Positions 23,139 to 32,943 of a stretch of 64,000 nt of DNA are shown here, one piece after another. How positions within the stretch are numbered: position 1 is the first letter of the stretch; every line of letters begins with the position of its first letter. The translations under genes were made by a program, and so were the position numbers. Below the pieces are notes generated by a model that was given only the letters and a program-made list of their open reading frames with translations, ran no database searches and was not told where the DNA came from. This DNA is from Dichetophora obliterata (Eukaryota > Arthropoda > Insecta > Diptera > Sciomyzidae). Location of the stretch: the NCBI GenBank assembly GCA_963920525.1, contig OY986437.1:196125511-196189510 (forward strand), read 5' to 3'.

Positions 23139-24425
23139 TACTAAAACAGCAGTAAAATAAGTGCCATCACAATTTACTACCATAATAGCTGTAACGTAAA
23201 AATTTGGGATTATTACTACTTTAACAGTAAAATCTACAAAATCACTACTATTATAGTAGTAAAATTCAAGGACCGTGTACTAATTTTACTATTATTTTTG
23301 TAGTAATATTCAATGAAACAGTGTTAATTTTACTACTACTCTTGTAGCAAAATTCATCTAAATTAGAATAATATTATTACTACTTTGTTGTTATTATTTA
23401 AGGCCCTGTTATATATAATTAAAGACTTGTTTGAAGAATTAAAAACTTGTTATTTAATTTCTATATAAGAAATTATTTCAAAAGAGAAAAAAATTAGTTC
23501 TTAATCGCAAGTTAGCTTCAATTGAAAAAAGCATGAATACAGTCAAGAAAATTATTTTTTCTGATCATACTTTTTCAGAGGGCCAAGCAAATCAAGGACC
23601 ATATGTGATGATGACTAAAAATTGCAAAATGATAGTCAATTTTTTTCCTGATTCGAAACACGCGATAATGTTTTTTTTTGTGTGTATTTATTTTAATAAA
23701 TTACATAAAATATATACATGTAATCTTTTACTCGAAACACAACAAATTTGATAACAATAAATATCTTTTTAATACAGCATTTTTTAGTTTGGAATTCATC
23801 TCAAAAATAATAATTCATTCCACAGGATAGGACGATAAATTTCATAAAAATTTCATTTAATATATCCGCATTCGCGAAGTGAACATTTTATAAATTTTGA
23901 ACGAGAACTTCTTGTAACAATTGTTTTATTAATTTCAAAACTTTCACAGCACCACAAACACAACAATATAATGAAATAACAAATAAAATTAAATGAACGT
24001 GTTGCACCGCTACGAATGTTCACTCACGAATGAGCTTGCACTCATCTAGCGGGAGTCAGTTGCATCGATTACTACAACTATAGCAGTAGAATTCAACAAC
24101 ATTTGACTAAAATTAATGCAACAATTGTAGTAAAGCTTAAAATTACTGCATTCATTGCAGTAAAATTACTCTCAGAAACAACGATTTTACTGTTATTGAG
24201 TTAGAATTTTCAATATTTGTTTGTAGTAATTTTACTGTAATCTTAGTAGTAAAAATAAGATTTACTACCATTTTTGCAACCAAATTGAGCAACCATCGAG
24301 TAAATTTAGTTCTATCGAAGAAAAAAATTTGCAACTAATTTTGTAGCAGTTTTAGTATATTCATGTAAAATTACTATTTCGTTCAATTACTACTGATGTG
24401 CAATAATTTCACTGCAGTTATAGTA
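23139..24425. mobile_element. Inverted-repeat element with subterminal repeats
   Basis: The left end TACTAAAACAGCAGTAAAAT (23139) pairs loosely with the right end, which on the minus strand reads TACTATAACTGCAGTGAAAT (24425). Both end regions (23150-23400 and 24060-24425) are full of short repeats of TTTTACTAC, TAGTAGTAAAATT and close variants in both orientations. Multiple subterminal repeats are usual for transposase binding. A stretch with related repeats occurs at 47040-47220. No transposase is present and I could not fix a target duplication, so the superfamily is open. Confidence 0.5.
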
Positions 24426-24776
24426 TTATAAAGTTTTTTACAATCATCTTGGCATCTATCTTCTTGAATATAATTTCTTCAGCTGCTTCGTTTATTAAAG
24501 AGTCGAATAATTCTCTCTCAAAGCATTTTTCGACATAAAGTTTCTGTAAGCAAAATTTCCAGTAGGAAAAAGTGTAGCTTTTCATCAATTTCATTTCATG
24601 TTTTGCAACAAGTGTTGACAGTATACCGAAAAAGACTGTTCACAGTTGATGGTAAATTTCTACAATTGCACAAATTTCAAAGCTTATATACACACATTGT
24701 TAGCTATCCTAATGTATGTACACAAAATTACTAATTACTCTTTTTTATAAATCTTCTAGGAATCAGTGGTAAATAA
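24426..24776. other. AT-rich spacer, nothing seen
   Basis: No gene, RNA or repeat recognised. Confidence 0.4.
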
Positions 24777-25119
24777 TAGGTCTGCTTCCGTACTTGCTTC
24801 AAGTAACTTGAAGTTACATGAAAGCATTTCTTTACACATTTTTCAAGCTCGAGAGAGAAGAAGAAATAGCTAAATGTCACTCTTTAATCTATTACAATTA
24901 CTTGAACTTTGCTTGAAAAATTTCTTCGGGCACGAATTTTCAGCCACAAAAAGCTGATCGTCAAATTATTAAATCAATATTTTTTTTTATTTTGCGCAAT
25001 AAAAATTATTTTAATAATTAAATGCAAGTGTTATTGTTTTATTTTTTGTTTTAAACAAAGTGTATTTTATAAGAATAAACTAATAAATTCTTTTCTATTG
25101 CAAAAATGTATGAACAGCT

Positions 25120-26913
25120 TGTAACGAACCTCCGGGGCGCTACAGATTGGGTTTTCCAGCCAGGGTATAACTCAGCGGCTGTCCGGGGTTCTGACACAAG
25201 AATTGTTGTGGAGGTTTTGGGTTGTGACCGCTTGCACTCCTTTTTTAAGGGAGCACTAGAATCGCGGCGATGTCCGAATGGAAATCTTCTTACGGGTAGT
25301 GATGCTTTGCAGGTGGATGGCCGGTTCGTCCTGTCAGCCTGTCCGTCCGTGCGGTTTGCGTCGCTGGGGATTTCTTCGGGAATGGGATAGGTTAGCTGGC
25401 GTGTAGCTTGCGATTCGTTTCGACGCGAAGCTTGGGTGACTCGGTGAATCGTCCAGCCTCAAGCGTGAAACAATTTAGTAAAAGGCTTATGTTTGGTTTG
25501 CTCGTGTGGAGCTGTGGGAAAGCACAAAGCGGGGCACGGAGAACTTTAACGTCTCTGGCCACGACGCTCGCCTTGTAATAGGATGTTTGCTGGCGTATAG
25601 CTAGCAAGGCGTTTCGACGCGAGGTCCTGATTGGCTCCTAAGGAGCCGTCTGGCCTCAAGCGTGAAACAAGTTGATGAAATGGCCTTTCGGCGGTACTCG
25701 TGCAGAGTTGGAAGTGGGGAAACGGAGAAGAAAGGCTTTCAGTGAAAGGTCTTAATTCTCGACGTTTTGCCCTAGTGTGAAAGGAATTTAGGAAGTGGTG
25801 TGGGGTTGTATTCAGGATACCTTACCGTCTTTGGTGTCAGCGTCCGTCCGACCAGCTACCTTCCAAATTGCTTTCAGCTTCGAAATAGTTCCAACTCAAA
25901 AAGGAATCGTAATAAAACTTCTGCACGTCTTGTTCATTCAGTGTCTCGCACTCTACTCTCTTTATTTCAAAAATAAAATCTCCTAAGTGGTGGCTGGCAC
26001 CGGCGTCATGTGACGCATATAAACTTATTCTATCTACTATAGCCATACGTTCTATGCTTGTCTGAGCGAGAAACAAATATAATTTACACAATTTGATACA
26101 CACTATTTCTTATGTGGCGTATAAATGTGTTTGTTATATTTTGAGGGGAAGCTCGCTCAGTTCTTTTGTATGTATGTGTTATTTTTGATAACATAAATTT
26201 CTTATATGAGTAACAATGTGTGTATGCTTTATGTTTCTAGCTTAAATATAATACAGGGTGAGTACTTTAGTTTAGTCTCAAGTATTAAATTGTAAATGGT
26301 TAATTCAGTGTATAACTTATTAGTATGTATATTGTATATTACATATATATAGCTTAATAAAGATTAGACTATTTGAATAATGAAGTTTTATAATAACAAA
26401 ATAAAGATGTGTTTTATTATGACTGTACTTTGAGTAGCAGTCAGAATATGAAATTTTAATAATTATATAAATATGTACGGTTACCGTGAGTGGCGTGATC
26501 CGTGGTTTATGTGTGGCTGATGCAGCTCTTGTTTGTCGTCATCGGGAGGGGGTTTCGTCTTTGTTGGCTATGGGTATATAGCGTTGCTGTTGTAGCGTTG
26601 ACTGTTGTCCATGCTGGAGCAGCGTTGTTGTTGTTGTTGACTATAAATGTATAGCGTTGCTGTTTGTTAAGCGGTTACTTAACCTGGGGTAATGTTGTTG
26701 TTGTTGTTGTAGATGCTGGCTATTTATGTGCATAGCGTTGCTGCTGTTGCTGTGCGGTCGTCTGTGATTTAATCCACAGGGGCGCTGTACCGATGGGGTA
26801 TTGCCTGGCTGCCGGTCGTTTATGTGGCCGTAGCAGGGCCGCCATCGGTAGAATCGTTCGGTGGGCTCTTATTGTGAGGGCCGGTTTTGACCCCGTCAAA
26901 AGGGGTCCTTACA
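25120..26913 (-). repeat. 3' LTR, 1,794 bp
   Basis: On the minus strand it starts TGTAAGGACCCC and ends GGAGGTTCGTTACA (TG...CA). Every stretch I compared with 33755-35548 is identical, and the spacing of 8,635 bases is constant throughout. The start forms a small stem: GGACCCC, TTTTGAC, then GGGGTC. It contains GTT microsatellite runs near 26625 and 26695. Several open frames of 60-90 codons occur in both LTRs but resemble nothing I know. Confidence 0.95.
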
Positions 26914-26923
26914 CCCCCCTGGT
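26914..26923 (-). other. Candidate polypurine tract
   Basis: On the minus strand ACCAGGGGGG lies directly before the 3' LTR (TGTAAGG). It is short for a plus-strand primer but in the right place. Confidence 0.5.
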
Positions 26924-27071
26924 AGTTCGGGGGTAAAAGCGCTCTTACTTTTCCGGATCGGCAAATCCGGATCCTGTAGTGTATCCCTTCGATACGTGTA
27001 TTTATTATGCGCTGGGTTCCACGTTTATGCCGAGCCTGCTCGCTGCTAATCTGCTGTTGTAGCTGTGGAGG

Positions 27072-28960
27072 CTAGGCTGGGTGGACTTCGTGGTGACTCT
27101 CTGTTTGAAAGTGCCTTGGTTGCGGTGACATCGTTGCGGCCTGCGTTAAATCGACGGTCGTGGGCGTGGCTTCGTCTGGTTGGATGAGCCAGCCTATGCA
27201 GTTCTCCGGGAGAACCTCGTTGTGGGTTTGATATTGACTGCCGCTGTAGTTGGGGTCTTCGTGTGCGTTCATGTTGAAGCCGGATGCTGTAGGTTGCCAG
27301 TGTGGGTGCGACGATGGTTCTGCGCTCGTGGCGTCTTGACAACTGCCTGTGAGTCGTCGGTCGTTGCTGCTATGTAGCTCTGATGCGTAAATGTGGCTGT
27401 CGAAATCGCTATGTGGCTCTGTAGCATACAGGGCGTCGAAATCGATGTGTGGTTCTGTAGTATACAGGTCCGGTTCTAAATCCCAGCCAGTGTAGAATGT
27501 TGGCTGTGGTTGACTTCCTTCGATGATTGCTGAGCTGCGTGGGCTCACGCATAGCTGCTCGAGGATATCTACCGTTTGTTGGATATCCGGTGTGGGCAGA
27601 AATGACGAGATCGCTGGCCCGCTGTCAAACAGGTAGGGTGGCCAGGGGTAGGTGGTTGTATCGACGTGGGTGGGTGCTTGACATGCACTTCCCGTTCGTG
27701 CTGTTGTAGTTGAGTGTGGTGGAGCTGTGTCCTTTTGCGCAAGCTCGAGTATGTCAGTGATGTCCGGCAAAGATGACATCGAGTATGGTTTGGCAACCGT
27801 GTCTGGTTGCGTTGCTGCTTCGCTGCTGCTTGTGGGTAATGCTGGCAGGGGTATTGGAGACAAACGTTGACCTGCCAATTCCTGGATAAGCTCGCTTATC
27901 TGCCTGCGCTTCTGGGTGGCGAGTTCCGTGGTGAACCAGGTGGCGCGTTCGATGTTGGTATGCGGGATGTGGTTGGCGTCTTCTACAAATTTTTCCACAT
28001 ATTGTAGGGTGAAGAGCCCGCAATCTGTCATATTTCACTGCTGTGGTACCACCATGCGGTATCCTGGCAGGTTCTCGGCGGTGAATGTAGTGTGATTTCG
28101 CTCTGGGTATTTGGCGTGCAACTCCTGTGTGAGGTATTCACGTAGTGGCTGAAATACCTGGGAGCATTGCTGGCTGCTGGTGTGCGGGTTGCGTGATGGC
28201 ATGCGAAGCCGGCGTTGTGGTGGCTATGGCGCAAATTATCACTACAAAACAATGTAAATTTTGATTTATTGGTACGATGATGTACCGCTTGTTTAGTATG
28301 TCGTGGCGGCGGGTCCAAGACTGGACCTCCTTGTAGCGTAGCTGAGCAAGTGACAAAGTTGTATCGCTTGCTCGTCCTCTGGGGCGCGTGAGGTGCTCGT
28401 AAAAATGTGGGCTGAAGAAATGATATTCAGCTTGTTGATCGTCATGCAGTAAAAACCCGTTGAATCCACTTCAGGTAGAAATCTATGATTTTGTCGTTCA
28501 CGTAGACGTCTGTAGCGAGACAGGCATAGTCGTTCATTGCGATCGTGATTCCTCCTGGACCTGGTGGGTAGGTGAACAGATGCTCTGGGCTTTCGTTGTC
28601 GTCGTCGTCGTCGTCGCTGGACAGCTCTATGGCTGTCGTGGCTGTCGCTGCTGGCGCTGTTGTCGGCGTCTGTGCCGGCTGTTGAGACTGCGTCGAGTCT
28701 TTGCTAGCTGCGAAAGGTGCACTTGAGCGATTTAGTTCGGCGTCGAGTTCTGCGGTTGCTTGGGGCAGTATCTGCTGCATCTCCTGCTCGAGTTGTGCTG
28801 TGCATTCGATGGCGGTTGGTGTCACTACCGTCTGGTTGTAAAACCTGTGCACAAATAGGTCGTCGGCTATGTATGCGCATTTGATGTGCAGCCGGTGCAT
28901 GATGGTTGAATTCTTGTGGTGAGATTGACAGAAAGTGTCATTTGGTTGTGCATCTGGCAT
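27072..28960 (-). pseudogene. Ulp1/SENP-like cysteine protease (C48 family), frame broken
   Basis: Related to SUMO-removing proteases of the Ulp1/SENP group. Order on the minus strand: an N-terminal region with IELSSDDDDDDNE (like a SUMO-interacting motif); GPGGITIAMNDYACL and VNDKIIDFYLKWIQ, the start of the protease domain; a one-base shift near 28451 in a run of A; HFFSPHFYEHL and YKEVQSWTRRHDILNKRYII; then VPINQNLHC with the catalytic His at 28252-28254 (Trp after His is replaced by Cys). A second shift follows near 28200. Then VFQPLREYLTQEL, VVPQQ, a TGA at 28035-28037, and TDCGLFTLQYVEKF with the catalytic Cys at 28020-28022. I cannot see the catalytic Asp; an Asn in SRNPHTSS may stand there. 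The remaining ~300 residues are a Pro/Ser/Thr-rich tail with repeats of TEPH-DFD. Three lesions in a recent insertion imply either a dead template or assembly errors at two of them. Confidence 0.8.
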
Positions 28961-29750
28961 GTAGCTCCGTAATTATGTCGTGTGTGACACTTGCTTGAGC
29001 GTTTGCACTGTAGACGGTGACTGATGAATGCATTTTGACGATCTTCTGTTTTTGATGTCAATTTTGACGATTTGGTGTGCATCTGGTGCGTGATGGTTGT
29101 ATTACGACGGAAATGTTGCCAGGAAAGTATGACTTTGTTGTACGTCTGATGTGTAGCTCAGTAATAATGCTGCGTGCGACACTTGTTTGGGCGTTTGCAG
29201 TGTAGATGATGACTGATGGCTATATCGTTGACGTGGTGGCTTTCCGTTGGTAGGCGTTGCTTGGTGAATGTAATTTAAAATACGAGCGGTCTGAGGGTTT
29301 TGACGCTCGTTGCATGTGTATAATGCAAACGCTAGTTGTCATGTTGATGACATGCTTCAGCGGGGTCATGTCGATAGCTGGTCGCAAGGTGATTTTTTGG
29401 ACTGCTAGCCCGGTTGGTTGGTTGACCGATGCGATGGCTTTACTTGGCAGTGACCTTCTCTGGTAGGTGCTGATGTGTAGCGTGATGGTTTGTGACTTGT
29501 CACATGACTTGAGGTTGTGTCATTTTGCTGTTGCACTGGTTGCAACTTTTCATGTCAGGTATGACATGTTGTTGGTGGTAGTTGTTAGTGCAGGTACGTG
29601 CTGCAGGTCCTAGTTGGTGTCGCAGATGGTGCTGCGGGTCCCTTTTGGTGTCGCAGACGGTGCTGCGGTTGCACATATGATGTTGAATCGGTGCTGAAAC
29701 GTAGTTGGTGGGGCAGATACGGCTGCGAATGATGACATAGTCGGGTTGCG
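28961..29750 (-). other. Internal stretch of the LTR element without a recognisable gene
   Basis: Between the protease frame and the 35-bp array. The words GTGTGACACTTG/GTGCGACACTTG, GCGTTTGCA and GTAGCTC recur twice (near 28980 and 29165), hinting at an old duplication. Only short frames occur, and none has pol motifs such as YxDD or an HHCC integrase finger. Confidence 0.5.
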
Positions 29751-30206
29751 TAGCTTCCAGTTGTTGACGCGGATTAGGGCCGCGGTGGCTTCCAGTTGTT
29801 GACACGGATTAGGGCCGCGGTGGCTTCCAGTTGTTGACGCGGATTAGGGCCGCGGTAGTTTCCAGTTGTTGACGCGGATTAGGGCCGCGGTGGCTTCCAG
29901 TTGTTGACGCGGATTAGGGCCGCGGTGGCTTCCAGTTGTTGACGCGGGTTAGGGCCGCGGTAGCTTCCAGTTGTTGACGCGGATTAGGGCCGCGGTGGCT
30001 TCCAGTTGTTGACGCGGATTAGGGCCGCGGTGGCTTCCAGTTGTTGACGCGGATTAGGGCCGCGGTAGCTTCCAGTTGTTGACGCGGATTAGGGCCGCGG
30101 TGGCTTCCAGTTGTTGACGCGGATTAGGGCCGCGGTAGCTTCCAGTTGTTGACGCGGATTAGGGCCGCGGTAGCTTCCAGTTGTTGACGCGGATTAGGGC
30201 CGCGGT
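29751..30206. repeat. 35-bp minisatellite, 13 copies
   Basis: The unit carries CTTCCAGTTGTTGACGCGG and ATTAGGGCCGCGGT; copies restart every 35 bases from 29755 to 30175. Variation is minimal: GTGG/GTAG at the join, one GACACGG, one GGGTT, one GTTTCC. The unit contains the palindrome CCGCGG. Since 35 is not a multiple of 3, it cannot encode a simple peptide repeat. The last unit on the minus strand supplies the stop codon of ORF2. Near-identical copies point to recent expansion or gene conversion. Confidence 0.97.
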
Positions 30207-31891
30207 ATGTGGGGCATTATGATGCGGGCTGACATGGTTCGTCGTCGGTGAAGAACTTCTTCAAATCGCTGATGTGTGCTGTTCTGCTCGATGCCTGGAT
30301 CCCAAATTATATGATTCGCGTAAGCTGTGGCCATGGGCCCTGCATCGTTTACTACTTTGCTTGACGCGAAGTTATCTTCGGTAGGCGTAATTGGCCACTC
30401 GTCGTGATTGTCGGGAGGTCGCATCTTCCATAATCTTTTTCTGCTGTTGTTGGTGATTGGCGGGAGTACTACATGAGAAAACGGTAGTGTGAGCAGTAGT
30501 TGTAGGAATATTTGTAGCAGTTCCTGTGCTGCTGTTGTCTTCTTATCGCGTGAAACTGGCGGTCTCTTGGGATGGGGCTGTAACATTGACCCGGTTGACT
30601 GCGTGTGTGCTGTCTGCTTATCTGGGGCCGGTGGTCCTTCATGGTTTTGTTGTCTGCATGGCACTGGCGGCCCTTCATGGTATCGTCGTTTGGATGGCAC
30701 TAGTGGTTTGTCTGGTGCTAGTGACCCTTCGTGGTTCTGCTGTTTGCTTGGCGTTGGTGCTGGTGACCTTTCATGGTTCTGCTGATCGACGGGAGTTAAC
30801 TGCTTATCTGGCGTTAGTGGCCCTTCAAGGTTATGCGATGTAATTGCCTTTAGTGAATCGTCTAGCTTTCTGCTTGAACACGCTTGAATTTCTGGCGGTC
30901 GTGCATGTTGGGCTGGTGTGGCCTCCAGTGATTCTGGCAACTTACTTTTTATGAGCTGTAGGTCGTCGGGATCGTCACCTTGTATCGATTTTTCTGGCTC
31001 TGAGGTGTGGCGCAAAACTTTTACGTCGACTGACGTACCTTCGGTGTTTGCCGATGGCTCTGGCGTGAGGGTGCTCGTAGGTTGAGAGCTGGTGCCGATG
31101 AGGGAATCGATGGTTACCTTATTTTCTTCTGGAAGCGAATCTTCTGACTGTAACTCAAGTTTTTCTGGAACCTGTACGTCTTCCTGCCGGGGTATGGGTG
31201 ATTGTGACGGTTCAGGTTCGGCTGTTACTTGTCTCACTTTTAGGGGTTGCTCGCACTCTTGCGGGATGTCCAGTTCGAAAGGTTTGGCTGGCGCTTCCTG
31301 CGTTTGTGGCGCTGGCATGGGTTGTAGCTTCGGTGCTACCGGTTCTTCCATCTTGATAGCGATCGTTTTCGAAAGCGACGGCTGCTTTGGTGGCTCTGGC
31401 TCACGCTGTAGCTTCGGTGTAGCAGGCTTTTTAGCTCTTCGGGCGGTCGATTTAGGAGGGGGCGGCTGTTTTGATGGCGCCGGCTCTTTTCGAGGCTTTT
31501 TGCGAGCTGCTTGTGCAGCTTCCTGCTGGTGTTTTATTCGGATCTGCTGCCGCAACTCTTCGAACATTTGTTCTCGAAACTGAAGTGGGGTTATGCGGTT
31601 TCCTGTGGCTTGTTTTGGGGTTTTTAGCTCAACGATAGCTGTGGCTGCCTTCGGAGTAGGTTCCGATGGCTGTGTTAACGGGGGGCAGCAATTGCAGTAT
31701 GACATCTGTGGTGGTTTTGGGGTTGGCAACGTTCTTATGGTCGTGAAGAAAACTGGATCTTGGGTTGCTTGCGGTGTTGCTGGGCTCGTAGGCGGTTTTT
31801 GTTTACTGCGTTGTGTCGAGGTGGGGCTGTGGGGAGGAATGACCGCGCCTGCCCCTATTGTGGGCGTGGTCCGTTGGCGTTTCCCGTATGC
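30194..31891 (-). CDS. Proline-rich ORF2 of the LTR element, read by -1 frameshift from gag
   Basis: The frame is open from 31891, just after a stop in this frame at 31892-31894, and overlaps the end of gag by 37 bases in the -1 phase. It gives about 565 residues. Visible: KTPKQATGNRITPLQFREQ; a helical Q/R/A-rich patch (QQIRIKHQQEAAQAARKKPR); long stretches of PEPPKQP type; a central acidic part; then repeats of NHEG-PAPDKQ type (30590-30800); and a C-terminal part with FSHVVLPPITNNSRKRLW and TYANHIIWDPG-like words. There is no DTG/DSG aspartic protease motif and no transcriptase motif. Its likely role is an extended tail on a share of Gag molecules; that is inference. The C-terminal half may be an independent domain I do not recognise. 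Confidence 0.65.
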   Translation of the reverse strand, partial: AYGKRQRTTPTIGAGAVIPPHSPTSTQRSKQKPPTSPATPQATQDPVFFTTIRTLPTPKPPQMSYCNCCPPLTQPSEPTPKAATAIVELKTPKQATGNRITPLQFREQMFEELRQQIRIKHQQEAAQAARKKPRKEPAPSKQPPPPKSTARRAKKPATPKLQREPEPPKQPSLSKTIAIKMEEPVAPKLQPMPAPQTQEAPAKPFELDIPQECEQPLKVRQVTAEPEPSQSPIPRQEDVQVPEKLELQSEDSLPEENKVTIDSLIGTSSQPTSTLTPEPSANTEGTSVDVKVLRHTSEPEKSIQGDDPDDLQLIKSKLPESLEATPAQHARPPEIQACSSRKLDDSLKAITSHNLEGPLTPDKQLTPVDQQNHERSPAPTPSKQQNHEGSLAPDKPLVPSKRRYHEGPPVPCRQQNHEGPPAPDKQTAHTQSTGSMLQPHPKRPPVSRDKKTTAAQELLQIFLQLLLTLPFSHVVLPPITNNSRKRLWKMRPPDNHDEWPITPTEDNFASSKVVNDAGPMATAYANHIIWDPGIEQNSTHQRFEEVLHRRRTMSARIIMPHIPRP

Positions 31892-32943
31892 CTACGACAG
31901 CAATGAATGGTGCGGACGTTTCGCTTACCGCAGTCCCAACAAAATATGGTTCTCGGGTTGGTGCATCGGTCAGAAGAGTGACCCTCTTGTGCACACTGGC
32001 GGCAGGCTAGTGCGCTGACCCGGGTGTCTGGCTGGCGCCTCTGTGGTTGGTACCGTACCTCTTGCGTTTGGGCGGGGTAAAAGGCTGTCTGACGTTGGTT
32101 CGCTGGGGATTTAGCATCTGTTGGTGGTGCAGAGCGTCTGCTACCGATGCTCTCGAATTCTTCAGCGAGTTCTGTGAGTTCTTCTAGCGCGTTGAAATCC
32201 CTACGGCGGATGTAGAGTTGGTACTCTGTGCGCATCCCTCGGTATATTCTTTCCAGCTCTTGCGCTGGTGTGTAATTTAAATGGCGCATCATATTCTGGA
32301 CCGCGAGACGGTAGTCTCTGAACTGCTCTGATGGCCGTTGAAAACGTCGGCGTACGTCGTCCTCCAGTCGTTCAAGGTACCGGGGAGGCAAGAAGAAACG
32401 TAGAAAGTCTGCTTTGAATTGGGCCCATTCGTCCCATGGCTTCTTGTTATTCCTGTACCAGATGGCTGCCTTGCCCCTCAGTAGTTCAGGCATGGTGCGT
32501 GGAATGGCGTGTAATGATGTGCCATAAACTTCAGCTAGCTCTTCTATCATCTCAATGAATCCGATAGGGTCTTGATCACCTTCGAATTTGAGTGCCCATT
32601 TTCTCACCTGGTCGATTACGGCTGGTTGTGATGAGCGGTATGTCGATCCTTCGGGTCGGTGTATGGGGTAGAGGGTAGCTGGCTCCGGGGTGTATGCCTT
32701 CAGGCGTCTAGGCTCGGTGGAACTCTCGGTTACTGTTATGCCGGGAGACGTGGCTCTAGCATGTTTGCCTTCAAGTTCTTGTAGCCGTGTGGCGACTTCG
32801 TCCTCAAACGCGCCTTCGTTTACAAATGCTGCAAACCTTTTGCGCATCTCCTCGACGGTGCCGGTTTCTTCGAGGTTGAATTCCTTACCGTATGAGAGGA
32901 GTTCGTCTTTCCGGAGATGGTGGATCCACGAGGTTCGGATCAT
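31855..32943 (-). CDS. gag: Gag of the LTR element
   Basis: A 362-residue Gag-like capsid/nucleocapsid protein that would package the element RNA. It starts at ATG 32941-32943, after a 790-base leader. Residues ~8-45 (LRKDELLSYGKEFNLEETG) look like a SAP-type helix-extension-helix. Residues ~110-260 are a typical retrotransposon Gag capsid region: WALKFEGDQDPIGFIEMIEE, LRGKAAIWYRNNKKPWDEW, FLPPRYLERLEDDVRRRFQ and YRLAVQNMMRHL. The nucleocapsid has a standard knuckle CRQCAQEGHSSDRC (CX2CX4HX4C) and a second, shorter Cys/His group CWDCGKRNVRTIHCC. The frame ends with TAG at 31855-31857. The capsid family and knuckles fit Ty3/gypsy relatives. The frame is intact, so this part may still be functional. 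Confidence 0.9.
   Translation of the reverse strand: MIRTSWIHHLRKDELLSYGKEFNLEETGTVEEMRKRFAAFVNEGAFEDEVATRLQELEGKHARATSPGITVTESSTEPRRLKAYTPEPATLYPIHRPEGSTYRSSQPAVIDQVRKWALKFEGDQDPIGFIEMIEELAEVYGTSLHAIPRTMPELLRGKAAIWYRNNKKPWDEWAQFKADFLRFFLPPRYLERLEDDVRRRFQRPSEQFRDYRLAVQNMMRHLNYTPAQELERIYRGMRTEYQLYIRRRDFNALEELTELAEEFESIGSRRSAPPTDAKSPANQRQTAFYPAQTQEVRYQPQRRQPDTRVSALACRQCAQEGHSSDRCTNPRTIFCWDCGKRNVRTIHCCRRHTGNANGPRPQ
31879..31885 (-). promoter_or_regulatory. Canonical -1 ribosomal frameshift heptamer
   Basis: On the minus strand GGGAAAC lies in the gag frame as ACG GGA AAC, so it has the form X XXY YYZ needed for a tandem -1 slip. It falls inside the 37-base overlap between gag and ORF2, 21 bases before the gag stop. 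G GGA AAC is a known type of slippery sequence. A downstream structure is not proven; GC-rich GGGGCAGGCGCGG follows the stop. Confidence 0.75.

Noticed and set aside
25106..25390. Open frame of 94 codons at the edge of the LTR, repeated at 33702-34025
   Set aside because: It lies in both LTRs because the LTRs are identical; composition is that of GC-rich DNA and no family is recognised, so I did not call a gene.
27180..29805. Several plus-strand and minus-strand frames of 60-100 codons over the protease region
   Set aside because: They are shadows of the minus-strand protease and of the GC-rich sequence; the C48 motifs lie only in the frames described.
29751..30206. CRISPR-like array (regular repeats)
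   Set aside because: The units are directly adjacent with no unique spacers, so it is a minisatellite; the context is eukaryotic.
31092..32018. Plus-strand frames of 141-163 codons rich in Gly, Ser and Cys
   Set aside because: They are the reverse-strand reading of the proline-rich ORF2 and the end of gag.
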